NCBI GenBank assembly: GCA_029204225.1
Contig: CM055094.1
Span: 15,252,928 to 15,316,927, forward strand
Reading direction: 5' to 3'
Length of the DNA: 64,000 nucleotides
DNA from: Diphasiastrum complanatum
Lineage: Eukaryota > Streptophyta > Lycopodiopsida > Lycopodiales > Lycopodiaceae
Below are positions 10,728-20,803 of this stretch, piece by piece; the stretch's first letter is position 1, and each line of letters begins with the position of its first letter. The position numbers and the translations under genes are program-made. The notes below the pieces were generated by a model. It did not search any database, had not been told where the DNA came from, and saw only the letters and a list, made by a program, of their open reading frames with translations.

Positions 10728-11941
10728 ACTTTTCTGATTGCTGAATTTCAAATCTGATTTTCTGATTGGGCGCTCATTTTCCTTGCTGATTTGTTTTTTT
10801 TAGGCAGATTATTTCCGGCACCCAAGTTCCAACCCTCCATCACCCATTTCCAACTTGTTTGTAGGCTCTCCAGCGCCCAATTCCCTCGTCTCTTTCGTCC
10901 GTTCCTCCCATTTTCAGCCCCCTTTTCACTTTTGTTTGCAGGCTGTCCAGCCCCTTCATACTTGTCACTTTTGTCCGTTTTTGTCTCCGTTTGCAGCCAT
11001 TTTTCACACCTTGTTTGCAAGCTGTCCAACGCCCATCCCCCTCCAATTTTTACTTCGTTCCGCCTCTGTTTGCTACCCCAAATCCACATTTGATTGCAAG
11101 CTCATCACCACCCTCATACTTGCTGTTTTTCCAGCCTTTACATTTGCTGTCCACAGTAGCACATTTTTACAGCCTTCATATTCGCTGTTTTCCAGCCTTT
11201 TCGATGCATTTTTTCCAGCATCTCTTGCAGCATTACTTGGTGGCTGTCCAACGCCCCATTTGGCCCCAATACTTGGCAAAATTTCCAGCTCCAACGCAGT
11301 TCCTTGACAGATTTGATCGGTGGCTGTCCGTGCACATTTCCAGCAACTTTCTACAGCCTATATGCAGTTCATTTCGCATAATTTCTAGCTACAAAGTGGC
11401 CCAAAAACATTTTTTATCTCTATTTGGTGGCTGCCCGGTATCTCTTCATTTTAGTACCGTTTTCAGCACGCTCTTGTTTGCAGTTGCAAGGTACTACCTA
11501 CAATATTTGTTACGTCTGTTCATTGGCGTACCTGTTGTGACGACTTATGTCCTCTCCTTCAGTTCATCCACTTGATTAGCGTCTTGCTTGGCTTAACTTT
11601 CTGCCTGTGGCTGTTGTTTTGTTATTTCCATTCCATTTCGTAGTTTGTGTTGTCCATTGCATTTTTCATTTTCGTTTTTTACGCTCCTTTATAAAATATA
11701 AAAATAAAAACCACCCAAATTATTTGGATCATTGGGTTACATATTTTTTTCCGTTACTTTTAATTTTATTCTTTATCATGACTTCTGATTTTCGGTCTCT
11801 ATCCTCTTTAGATTATCTTTTTGTTTTTAATAGTGATATATACCATCTGAACATATGTTCGACAAATGGCTCACATGTCTTTAGTATTACTTTGATACTT
11901 CTCGGCCAACTTGTCCAGGTCCTAATAAGATTCTTGATGCG
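10728..11941 (+). other. P3 leader with repeated GGCTGTCC motif
   Basis: About 1.2 kb of C/T-rich leader. The motif GCTGTCCAACGCCC or close variants recurs near 10865, 10940, 11024, 11244, 11323 and 11432. Open frames here are compositional and I do not call a gene. A possible start ATG is at 11778, with the frame lost near 11950. Confidence 0.5.
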
Positions 11942-13111
11942 ATTTTTTTCTTAAAGGGTTCTGCTAGGTCGAAGTGGTTTGACTATGTCCATTCTCATCC
12001 GCCTATCTCTAAGTGGCATGACTTTCTACCAGTACTTCGCCTTCTTATATTTTCCGATGATAATTTTGTAATTGTTCCTCCTGTCGCTCTTACGAGTGGT
12101 ATTATAGGTCTTGAGAGTTCTACTCCTTCTGATTCCTCTCGTGAGCATTCTTCCATAAGCGAGGTTCCATTTTCTTGTGCAGGACAACTAGAGATAGAGT
12201 CACACATTTCTAGCAATTCACATGAGGTTGATTCACACATTGCTAGCGATACACATGAGCATGATTCTATATCACACAGTGTCAGCGAGTTGCCTGATTT
12301 ACTTGAGATAGTTATTGATCTACCTGAGCTCGTCATTGTATCCCATAGTGAGTCCGAGTCACATATACAGGTTCCTACTGATGCTGATTCACATATACAG
12401 GTTGCGGCAGATATGGTCCTTGATACTGATATAGCATGCTTTGATGGTGCTACCGATGTTGTTGCATGCTATGATATTGTTCCATGCTTTAATACTGATA
12501 TAGTATGCCTTGCTACTATTGCCGATGTTGCATGCTTTGACAGCGTTGTTGAGTACTTTGATGCTACTCATGTTCCTGAGCGCCATGCTATAGATGTTGT
12601 CGCCTATGCTCCTTATTTCGATATTATTCATGGGTCTATGGTTGCTCTTTCAAATGCTTTGGCTACTCCAGTAGATCTCCATATGGCATATGGTTATACA
12701 TTTCATGATGGTCCTATTGTATACTCACCAGTTTATTTTGCTGATACCCGTCTACATCAGTATGCGGTTCTTCTAGATGCATATTTAGGCCAGAACTTAT
12801 CAATTGATGCTTCTGTTATCATGCCTACGTATGTTTTTCCGTTTGTGGATCATATTATTCTAGATGCAGGGCGAGAGTATATTTCTTTAGTGGATACGGG
12901 CAGTACACATTCATTTATTAGCAGTTACATTTCCACCAAGATTCGTGCTCCACATGTTCCTGCTTCCCAACCTCTCAGTGTTGAGTTTGCTCGTTCCCAT
13001 TCTTTTCCGAGCAGACTGGTTCTCTTCACTTGGTATTGTTGTTGTGGATCTCTCTTAGCAGACACTTTCCTTTACTCATGCTGGTCAGCATCATTCACTT
13101 GTTGGTATTGA
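11942..13111 (+). CDS. P3 gag-like/retropepsin fusion frame
   Basis: One frame is open for about 390 codons, although its first ATG is at 12290. It begins with a gag-like block (FLKGSARSKWFDYVHSHPP) and passes through a Ser/His-rich part with repeats of SHI (DSHIASD, ESHIQV, DSHIQVA). A stretch with evenly spaced cysteines in acidic context follows (IACFD, VVACYD, VPCFN, IVCLA, VACFD). It ends in an aspartic protease: EYISLVDTGSTHSFISSYI, with the catalytic Asp in DTG. The protease matches the P2 one. The middle 200 residues are unlike ordinary gag and I do not recognise them. After FPS the frame shifts into unrelated residues, so the protease C-terminal half is broken. Confidence 0.6.
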   Translation: MFFLKGSARSKWFDYVHSHPPISKWHDFLPVLRLLIFSDDNFVIVPPVALTSGIIGLESSTPSDSSREHSSISEVPFSCAGQLEIESHISSNSHEVDSHIASDTHEHDSISHSVSELPDLLEIVIDLPELVIVSHSESESHIQVPTDADSHIQVAADMVLDTDIACFDGATDVVACYDIVPCFNTDIVCLATIADVACFDSVVEYFDATHVPERHAIDVVAYAPYFDIIHGSMVALSNALATPVDLHMAYGYTFHDGPIVYSPVYFADTRLHQYAVLLDAYLGQNLSIDASVIMPTYVFPFVDHIILDAGREYISLVDTGSTHSFISSYISTKIRAPHVPASQPLSVEFARSHSFPSRLVLFTWYCCCGSLLADTFLYSCWSASFTCWY

Positions 13112-13141
13112 TTCCCAGGGTGACTTACCGGGAAGCAGTTT

Positions 13142-13723
13142 ATGCGGAGCCTGCCAAAGGCTCACGATGCAGCTCTTCTTTCCATTCAGAGTACATCAGT
13201 TGTTGCTTCACTTTCACCATCCGTGGGTCCTCTTCCTCAGGTTGATGTTGCTCCGTTTTTACAGGTTGTTGTTGCGTGCCTTGCGCCTATATGCCTTGAT
13301 TCACAGATATTGTATTCAGTGGTCATTCCTGGTTTCATTGATATTGAGGCCGTATACCTTGGTGGTATTTCTACTATTGCTTTTGCGCATACCTCAGATA
13401 GCCCTCCTGGTTTGGTGGTTGGTGCAGTATCTTCTCCATTGGTCTCTGTATCTCCATCTCTTGAGTCCGTTATGGCCGATGTTCCTGCTGATTTCTATGG
13501 GGTTCTTCACGGGTCCACGTTTGATGGTTCCCTCGCTATTGGTGATCAGGTTGTATCTTCTTTCACTTTACTCCATGGATCTCTGCTTGAGGTTTGTGAT
13601 CTGCCTCATGATATTTCTACGGTTCCTGACATGATTCATGCACCTTTGGCCCTTACCATTACACATTTTCCATCCGAGGATATTTGCCAGATGGTCACTA
13701 TTACGAATCTAGGGTATTTATAG
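13142..13723 (+). CDS. P3 downstream open frame, unknown
   Basis: A 193-residue open piece. The first 35 residues (MRSLPKAHDAALLSIQSTSV ... GPLPQV) match the segment just upstream of reverse transcriptase in M1. Then similarity stops and a Val/Ser/Asp-rich sequence without known motifs follows to LGYL. No RT motif is present. It may be captured or replaced sequence, or simply a neutral open frame; I do not assign a function. Confidence 0.4.
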   Translation: MRSLPKAHDAALLSIQSTSVVASLSPSVGPLPQVDVAPFLQVVVACLAPICLDSQILYSVVIPGFIDIEAVYLGGISTIAFAHTSDSPPGLVVGAVSSPLVSVSPSLESVMADVPADFYGVLHGSTFDGSLAIGDQVVSSFTLLHGSLLEVCDLPHDISTVPDMIHAPLALTITHFPSEDICQMVTITNLGYL

Positions 13724-13786
13724 GCTGGGATCTTTCTAGATGAGGACACGCGATTGATTCCTTTTTACCTCTTGATATTTGGCATT

Positions 13787-13910
13787 CCTGCCTATTACGT
13801 ATCGCTTGGATTTCATTTGGACCTATTGCTCACACTACTGCTTCATTTTCAGCTATGGATATATGTCATTCCTAATTATTACGTATAGCTTGGTTTTCAT
13901 TTGGACCTCT
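13787..13910. repeat. two diverged copies of a roughly 42-bp unit
   Basis: CATTCCTGCCTATTACGTAT...TTTCATTTGGACCT at about 13787 recurs at about 13868 with a few changes, an 80-bp period inside the P3 3' region. Confidence 0.55.
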
Positions 13911-14205
13911 TGATTGGTGCTGGTTTTTGCATATTACTGATCGCCTATGGTGCGGATATCTCTATGATTATGCATGTGGCTCTCTATCTGTTCCTTGGAG
14001 TGTTGCTCATTGTCAGGCTTGGCATATCCTGATGGCTTGGGTTATTGCCTCTGTTCCAGCTACTGTTTGTCCAGGTGATCTTCTAGCATAGTTCTTGTGA
14101 TGCTTGTATACATAACAGTGTTGTACTGGATCGCGATTTGTTGGTGAAATGTTCAAGAACGTCAGCAATCTGCGACTCGGATTGCAAAAAAAAAAAAAAA
14201 AAAAA

Positions 14206-15976
14206 GGGCTAAGTTTTTTTTTTTATAGTTTAGTTAAGTGTTAAATGAACTCAAAAATCATCAATGGACACATAAGAAGAACGACGTATTTATGAACTGG
14301 AAAGAGGCAAATGAAATTTTAACATTGCATAGAGGCTAGAGCTATATTGATCCAGTCAATTATAGATATACACTGCAAACAGTCCCACAATTCTTTTGTT
14401 GAAACTCGAGCTAGAAACAATCACGATTTTCACTGAAAATGCTCTTTCCCAAAAAACAACGAAAACCCTTAAGTAACGACCTAGAATGCTGAAAGCAAGT
14501 GCTTCTGCCTGAAAATGGTCGAAATCTTACCTGAAGCGGGTCAAAATCCTGTTGAGGGGTCCGAGAGACTTTTTTTCAAAGTTGAGTTGAAAACAATCAT
14601 GATTTTGACCAAAGTCCAGTAAATCATGCCTACACACCTTGAAATTTTTTCATAAGCGTGCATTTAGAAGTTATTAGTATTTAAGATTCAGTGTATGGCA
14701 AGATAATAAGAAAGACCCATCACCTGATGAAATTGTGAATTTACATTGTAGTTGCTAGTTACAAGTTACAACTTGTTGATACTATAAGAGTGGCACTACC
14801 CATACTTGAAGACATTACGATAAAATGTCTAAGGTCAAAGGTGATACGTTGACAAGGGAAGATTGGAACCCTTTGTCAACACATTGTAACAATCACAAAA
14901 TCTTGTCTTCCTCATTTTTATCCAACCTTCATATTCTTTGTAAATTCAGTAGACTTTATATGCTTTTAATAAACCAAGAAATAAAGGCTATCCAGTCTTC
15001 CATTCTTTTTGTATGAAACGTATTTTGAATATTAGAGCTTATTACTCTAACTGATGAATTATGAGTGCAGGTATCATTACCTGAAGACAAGAAATGAAAC
15101 TGTAGAGCAATGCTAACAGTTTGATATGCAGGTTCTAGAAATAGAATCTAATGATGAACCATTTGATGGTATGGCTTCTAACCTTTTCCTAAGGGTATGT
15201 GCAGGTACTAAGAAGAGTACCTGAAGAAGGAATCCAAAGAAGCTTCTTAGAGCTTAGAGACGGTACCTGAAGAAGGCTCAATCGAGTCTATAAAGAAGGC
15301 TCACTCAAGTCTATAAAGACTGGGAGAAGAAACCAAAGGACTGATCACCCTTTGTGTCACACTCCACTATGATTGGGGATGGGCAACCCCTAGAAAAGAG
15401 AGCCTAGGAATTGATGAAAATTATGCAAGGTAAGATGGACATATACAAAGCCTTTCCCATGACATGAAAAACACTTGGGTGGATCCCAATGTTGTACACA
15501 AAGAAATATTCAACTTGAAAGTGACTAACATTGAATGTTAGGCTACCTACCTTCTATCCTTATCAATATGTAACTTACCTACTTTTCCACATGGCTTGAA
15601 AGCAATAGGACACCTACGAAAATGCGCCCTCCTACTCCTCCCCTTTTGCTCTAACTAAGTGATAAACGCTCTCTCATACCTATACACCTCACCCTCTCAC
15701 TTTACTTATCCTAGAGTCTCCCTTACACCTCCCACACTTATTTTGGACACCTCAGCCACTTCCTAAAGACTACACATTCCCTATAAAAGGACTAACTCGC
15801 CCCTCTCCCTCATTATTCATCTCCCATCCATTTTTGCTTTGCCTCTTGCTCTTGCTTGTGTGTGTGTAGGTGCTTGGAAGAAAGCTTGGAGCTATGGCTT
15901 GAGAAGGATCTATCAAGCTTGGATTGGAATCACTTTTGGAACCACTTTCACACACACTCACTTTCTCCTACCTCTT

Positions 15977-15980
<4 letters not shown>
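14206..15980. other. gene-free stretch with a TATA-like promoter region at its end
   Basis: No coding region is supported. A 22-bp near-repeat (AGTCTATAAAGA..GGCTCA) occurs twice at 15277-15322. At 15779-15787 there is CCCTATAAAAGGA, a good TATA box, followed by C/T-rich sequence. It could be the promoter of an LTR or of an unknown gene, but no open frame or second LTR supports either. Confidence 0.35.

Positions 15981-16044
<64 letters not shown>
15981..16044. repeat. (CT)n microsatellite
   Basis: Thirty-two CT units, downstream of the TATA-like site at 15779. Unlike the GA tracts at 1.5-5.7 kb, no LINE 3' end adjoins it. Confidence 0.95.
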
Positions 16045-16049
<5 letters not shown>

Positions 16050-16059
16050 AAAACTTTCA

Positions 16060-16325
16060 CACCATCCATAAGACTGATGGCCATGCATGTCACACCATCC
16101 ATGACTTGATGGCTTTGCATGTCACACCATCCATGACTTGATGACTTTGCATGTCACATCATCCATAACTTTTTGGTCATGCATGTCTGATTTAGGAGTT
16201 GCATGTCTGATTTGGGAACTTGCATGTATGAAATTGAAGTCTGCATGTTGAAATTGAAGCTTGCATGTCAAATTGGATTCATGCATGCCATACCTACTGA
16301 TGTCAAATGCCTATGCATGTTCTTT
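16060..16325. repeat. degenerate GCATGTC/CATGCATG repeat array
   Basis: About a dozen GCATGT or CATGCATG units spaced 25-35 bp apart. The first three sit in a clear tandem unit (CACACCATCCATGACTTGATG). CATGCATG is the plant RY element bound by B3 transcription factors, but here it seems to come from tandem duplication, and regulatory use is speculative. Confidence 0.65.
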
Positions 16326-16511
16326 TCTTGATCAGTAAGTCCTTGCATGTCATAAGGAACCACTTTTCTTGGTATAAGATTCTTTAAGATCCATAATTTG
16401 TAAACTTCTGGTTGATGTAAAAGATCTAAGAATCCATCTTCCCAAAACCACTGTATATGTATTTGGCCTTGGGCCAATTGATCTTGCATAATTTGAAAAG
16501 AAAAATCCTTC

Positions 16512-16539
16512 GGGGGGGGGGGGGGGGGGGGGCGGGGGG
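16512..16539. repeat. poly(G) run
   Basis: Twenty-one G, one C, then six G. Length in such a run is assembly-sensitive. Confidence 0.9.
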
Positions 16540-16739
16540 TTTCCCCATCTTGACCCCTCAGCAAGTCTCTTGAATGAATGACTTTGTGATTGAATGCTAA
16601 AGCTCTTCCCTAAGTTTTTCAAGTTCTATTTAACAGTGTTATGTTGACTTGTTCTTTTTTTAAGTCACAACTTCTAAAGTCAGGACTTTAGAAATAGTAG
16701 ACTTTCACTTCAAGTTCACAGCAACGCTGTCGCAAGAGC

Positions 16740-18178
16740 TCATGCCTCTTCCCAAAAGGAAGATGAGAGCACAGTCATCTCAAAATGCCTAGACCTGGAT
16801 TGTCACGAAGGTCCCCACTCTTGCTAGTGGTTTGAAACCACCATCAATCTTAGGCTGCCATGCACCCTCAAGAGGCGCTCCAAAACGAGAACGATAAAGG
16901 CAAACCTGCAATGAATCAAAATATAAAGTCTAGCTGTACAAGGCACCATGCTTCAACAAATACAATCTAGATTCTAGATTATCAAAACATGAATCATAAA
17001 CATAAAATTTTGAAGGCTAAAGCAGTGAAGCACACCTGGTGGGGGTAGGCTTCAAGAGCTCCAAGCTAGAGAAGGACCTATACATATTAAGGACCCTTTG
17101 TTTCTTGGTGAAAAACCTCACATATCTAGCACCTCCTTCACCAATGGTAGATTTGCTATGTTCTCCAATAAGAGGTCTAAGCAATGAGCAACACATGGGG
17201 AGTACAAAAAATCCAAGGTAATTCTCAATTACAGGTTTTCCCATGGCCATACAATTTGCCACATTGTCTGTAATGACCTGTAATGCACATTGCAGTATAA
17301 CTATTAGGGCAAGTTGTGGTGTAACACATTTACAAGTCACAATTCAAGAATCAAGATTCAACATTGATATTGGATCTACGATGTCAAATCGAGCCGAATC
17401 ACAGTCAGTCGAGATGTCCTCTTCCTCCAAGACAGATTTTACAAATTCAAGCAGAAGCAATCAACAGGAGTTCGTTCCAACGACTCCAATCACCATCGAC
17501 ATCCATAGGTGGACCAAGCATGTCCTATGGGGCTACGCTCCCTCAAGTTGCATGTGTACTCCTCTTTGAGGTGACGAGTGCGGCAAGCCTGGCGCCTGGG
17601 GGACCTCCAAAGCATCACAACTAGCAATCTCCCTTATAATGTCACAAAATGTAACAATGTTGAGCAAGGTAGTTGCTTAAGACACATTGTCGTGTCAATT
17701 TGTCTCACGGCCACATGCCAAGAGTTGTATTTGCCCAACCTCTACCTCCCTTGTTTTGTGGAGCTACATGTCGTTGTGACTTACCTCTAGCATGTGAATT
17801 TGATCTAGGCACTACTCTATCTGTCCAAGATGGCCCAACATCCTCTTCATTTGCCCTAGGAGTTGTCTCTGTTGAGCCAAGCTGAGAAGGCCCTGCCCTA
17901 GTTGAATCCTATCGAAAGGGGTCTTCTTGAAATGTATCTAGCTGAAAGTCGTGAATCCAATTGTGAAGGCCTTGCCCTAATTGACTTTCCCGATGGCATT
18001 GCGTCCCCTGTCGATGAGGTTCGGATGGACCCAAAAAAGTGCTGGATACTACACTCCTTGCACTCAAACTTGTGCCAATTGATTCACAAGAATCATTGTA
18101 AAAGTTAAAATGCCCATGGTCCGCCCATCTACCATCCGCATAGTTGTCCACAATGCAAGCAACGTCATCCATATGCAC
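16740..18178 (-). pseudogene. hAT transposase remnant, multi-exon
   Basis: Minus-strand pieces resemble the hAT family of the 27-30 kb copy. The clearest is VITDNVANCMAMGK at 17277-17235 (the DUF659 VVTDNAxNCxxMG block), preceded at 17278 by an AG acceptor at the same intron position as in the other copies. Then come FFTKKQRVLNMYRSFSSLELL near 17120-17060 and, after another break, an RFxxRFxF..LEGxW block near 16910-16850 with stops. Upstream, 18178-17909 is open but only composition-like (possibly the linker after the BED finger). Frames are interrupted repeatedly, so it is an old pseudogene. Confidence 0.6.
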
Positions 18179-19436
18179 TAGAACTTGTGTATAGTACTAC
18201 CTTGGCCCCATCTAGTAAACTTATAGGTACAAAAAGAATGCCTAATACAATACAAAAGCATACTAATGTGATAACCAAATGCTAAGAATAATAGGTGCCA
18301 CCCAAAAACCCTACACCCTAAACACTCTTTCTCTAGCAAACTTCCAATAGATCCTAGCAACAAGAATTAAAGAAAAGGGTGCAGTAAGCCTCCAAACAAA
18401 GCAAACAAGAAAATGATGGAAAAGGAGAGCAAAAATGTCTTTTGTTGATTTTTCTCCACACACTATCTAAAAGCCTTGATGTCATAACCACCCTTTGTAT
18501 TAATGACGATCACATGGACACCATCCTCACCAAGATCAGCCTCCTATTGTTAATAGTAGCTTGTTACTTTCCTCCTGAGACCTCTTGTTTTCTGAATTAC
18601 TAAAGCCTCTCCTTGCGCTAACCTTTCCTCTAATTTCATCTCTTTCTTGGAACGGGGACATGGAAGCCAAAACAAGAGATGACTCCAACTCTTGTACAAC
18701 TCGTCAGGATCCTTTTGGTGCGATCTCCTTTGGTACAACTCATAATATGCCACCACCCAATATGCTTACCACAACTATTTCTTTACTTGCCAAACCTCTG
18801 GAGTTCTCTCTATTCATAGCACAAATGGTTCATGATGTTGTTGATCGGCTAAAACGAGGATATCGAAGACAAGCTTCTCGTATATGCGACCGATACCTTA
18901 TCGCCTAACCTTGCCACACTACTTGATACCACAATTACTTCTACTCTTGATACATTGTATTGACAAGTATTGCTCCTGATGACTTTGAAAGCTCCTTTAA
19001 ATGCAAGTACTTCCTTCAACTTTGCCACTATCCACTTCAAGCCCTTCTCTTCAAACTACCTTCAAAATTGTTAATCATATATTATTTCATTAGAAATAAA
19101 GCTGCAGGTCCTCATCAGTCTCCTTAAAAGTCTTGTCCAAGCCATAAAGTAAGGAAATAGATTTACCCCTAATCGATGACAATGTATGAACTTCAAGTTG
19201 AGTATAACACGAGAAGAAGAATGGCATGCATCTTGGCCTTCGTCATCAAGTTGTTGTAAATGCTTGCACAACCACACCACTATGAACGCTTGCACAACAA
19301 GATTCTAAAATATATCTAACTTATGATGATGATGGAAGTAACAAGATCAACAACGAGCAAAGTTGTAAAGACCTCCAAAATCTTTACTAGGACGCTGGTT
19401 CACAAAAGCACAACAAAGAGACATATGGTGAAATAA
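18179..19436. other. gene-free stretch
   Basis: Short open pieces at 18550-18756 and 18849-19040 on the minus strand have no recognised motif. They may be decayed retroelement linkers. Nothing else can be supported. Confidence 0.35.
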
Positions 19437-20803
19437 ACCAACCCAACCAACCTAGATTAGACGGATCTCACCCCCAAGCTATGGACCACTAGCATCAACT
19501 CAATAGTAGAGGTGAGAGATCACTCCAATAGCATGTAGCTACAAGTTCACAAAATCAAGCATCCCAATGGAGAGGCATAAGGGTACATTTGCAAACTACT
19601 AGGCCCTTCCCCAACTGGGAGTGAACTAGAACACTTCACTAGGACACAATTGCAACCTAACTGGTCTGTCACTACTCGATGAATCACTACTAGTTCCATT
19701 AACATCCACCAAGGGTTTCCAAGCCATTATTCATGATAATACACCATGAGGCCCCCCAACATCACGTTATCGTAATTAATACATGGGTTAAGCTAGGCAC
19801 CCCGAACACTTACGAGATTAATTTCAAGTTTACCTACAAGTAATTTCGTGATCACATTACTCGATGGTTTTCTCTTCTTCTTAGGGCACCTCTTAGCTTG
19901 ATGCCTTGGTTTGTTTGTTATTCTTCATTATTTGCTAACAAGCTTTATCCTTTACCATGGTGAGCAATCATTGATACATGGTCCACTTAGCTCGGGGTGA
20001 TGGGTCGGACACAAAAGTTTGGGATATCAATCTCCAAATGTTGAGCGGGAGTATGTCGAGCGCATTACTTTCCATGTCATGAATCTTGATCATACCGATA
20101 TGATTCTAGGCCATAAATGGTTCTATAGTAGATCAAAGAGTATATCCATAGTTTTTAGGAACCATTTGTTGATATCCAAAGATGGCAATGGTAAACATGC
20201 CTCTATTTTTGGAGAGACCAATGTTACTATATTATAGTTTTCACCTACTTTCTTGTGGGGTCTCTTGATGAAATTATAGTCAGGATAGGGGAATTAGTCT
20301 TTTTTTTCTAGCAGCATTGACCTTATTGCATGTTTTCAACTTTAATCTGTTGCTTAAATGGTAGCAATCAAGACCATAAGTGCATTAACTAAGCGTTGTT
20401 ATTCATTAAAATTGACACTTTTTAATGAATTATGCTTAGAGAATTTTTGCATGTTTGAATTAATCCTGCTAATGAAAATAAGCCTGCATTTCCCTTAGAA
20501 AAGTGGCAAAATGGTTAGCCATTGTCTGTCGAGCTTCGATTGGCTTCTCCCATTTTGGGAGGCCCAATCAATACAAACCAACCCCACCAAGCTAGATCAG
20601 ATGGGATCTAGCCCCAAGCTAGGGACCGCTACCATCAGCTCACTATGAGAGGTGAGAGATCACTCTAGCAACATGTACCTACAAACTCACAAAATCAACA
20701 GTCCCGTTGGAGAGGCCTATGGGTATATTTATATCCTTGAAGGTCCTTCCCAAACTGGGAGTGAACTAGAACACCTCACTAGGACACATCTGCTACCTAA
20801 CTG
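19437..20803. mobile_element. possible LTR-retroelement remnant between diverged direct repeats
   Basis: The segment 19437-19661 recurs at 20574-20803 in the same orientation with roughly 80% similarity. Landmarks are AACCAACCC, AGAGGTGAGAGATCACTC and CTGGGAGTGAACTAGAACAC. Between them lies a protease-like open piece. Two same-orientation repeats around a retropepsin fragment suggest a heavily deleted LTR element, but no primer site, purine tract or clean TG..CA ends were found. Confidence 0.45.
20019..20237 (+). pseudogene. retropepsin-like fragment
   Basis: A 72-residue open piece with VERITFHVMNLDHTDMILGH then KWFYSRSKSISIVF. The hydrophobic strand followed by DMILGHKW is the typical C-terminal half of an LTR-element aspartic protease; compare YDLILGADWF in P2. 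The catalytic DTG half is not seen upstream. Truncated. Confidence 0.5.

Larger units (their letters stand above)
10264..14205 (+). mobile_element. Ty3-related element P3, polymerase-less
   Basis: This plus-strand element has a 5' LTR (10264-10715), an initiator-Met primer site, a long leader, one gag/protease-type reading frame (11942-13111) and a further open piece (13142-13723). LTR, protease and the MRSLPKA..IQSTSV block match the other members of the family in the window (M1, P1, P2). The sequence departs just where reverse transcriptase should begin, and no RT, RNase H, integrase, purine tract or 3' LTR follows. The right limit is set arbitrarily at an A20 run. It is best read as a non-autonomous derivative or a 3'-deleted copy. 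Confidence 0.7.

Noticed and set aside
10791-11575. Ser/Phe-rich plus-strand open frames in the P3 leader
   Set aside because: C/T-rich leader sequence gives open frames by composition; no motif, and the parallel leaders of P1 and P2 do not keep the frames.
14186-14205. Poly(A) tail of a LINE-mobilised P3 transcript
   Set aside because: P3 begins with a full U3-containing LTR, not at a transcript start, and no target-site duplication is found; the A20 run is probably unrelated.
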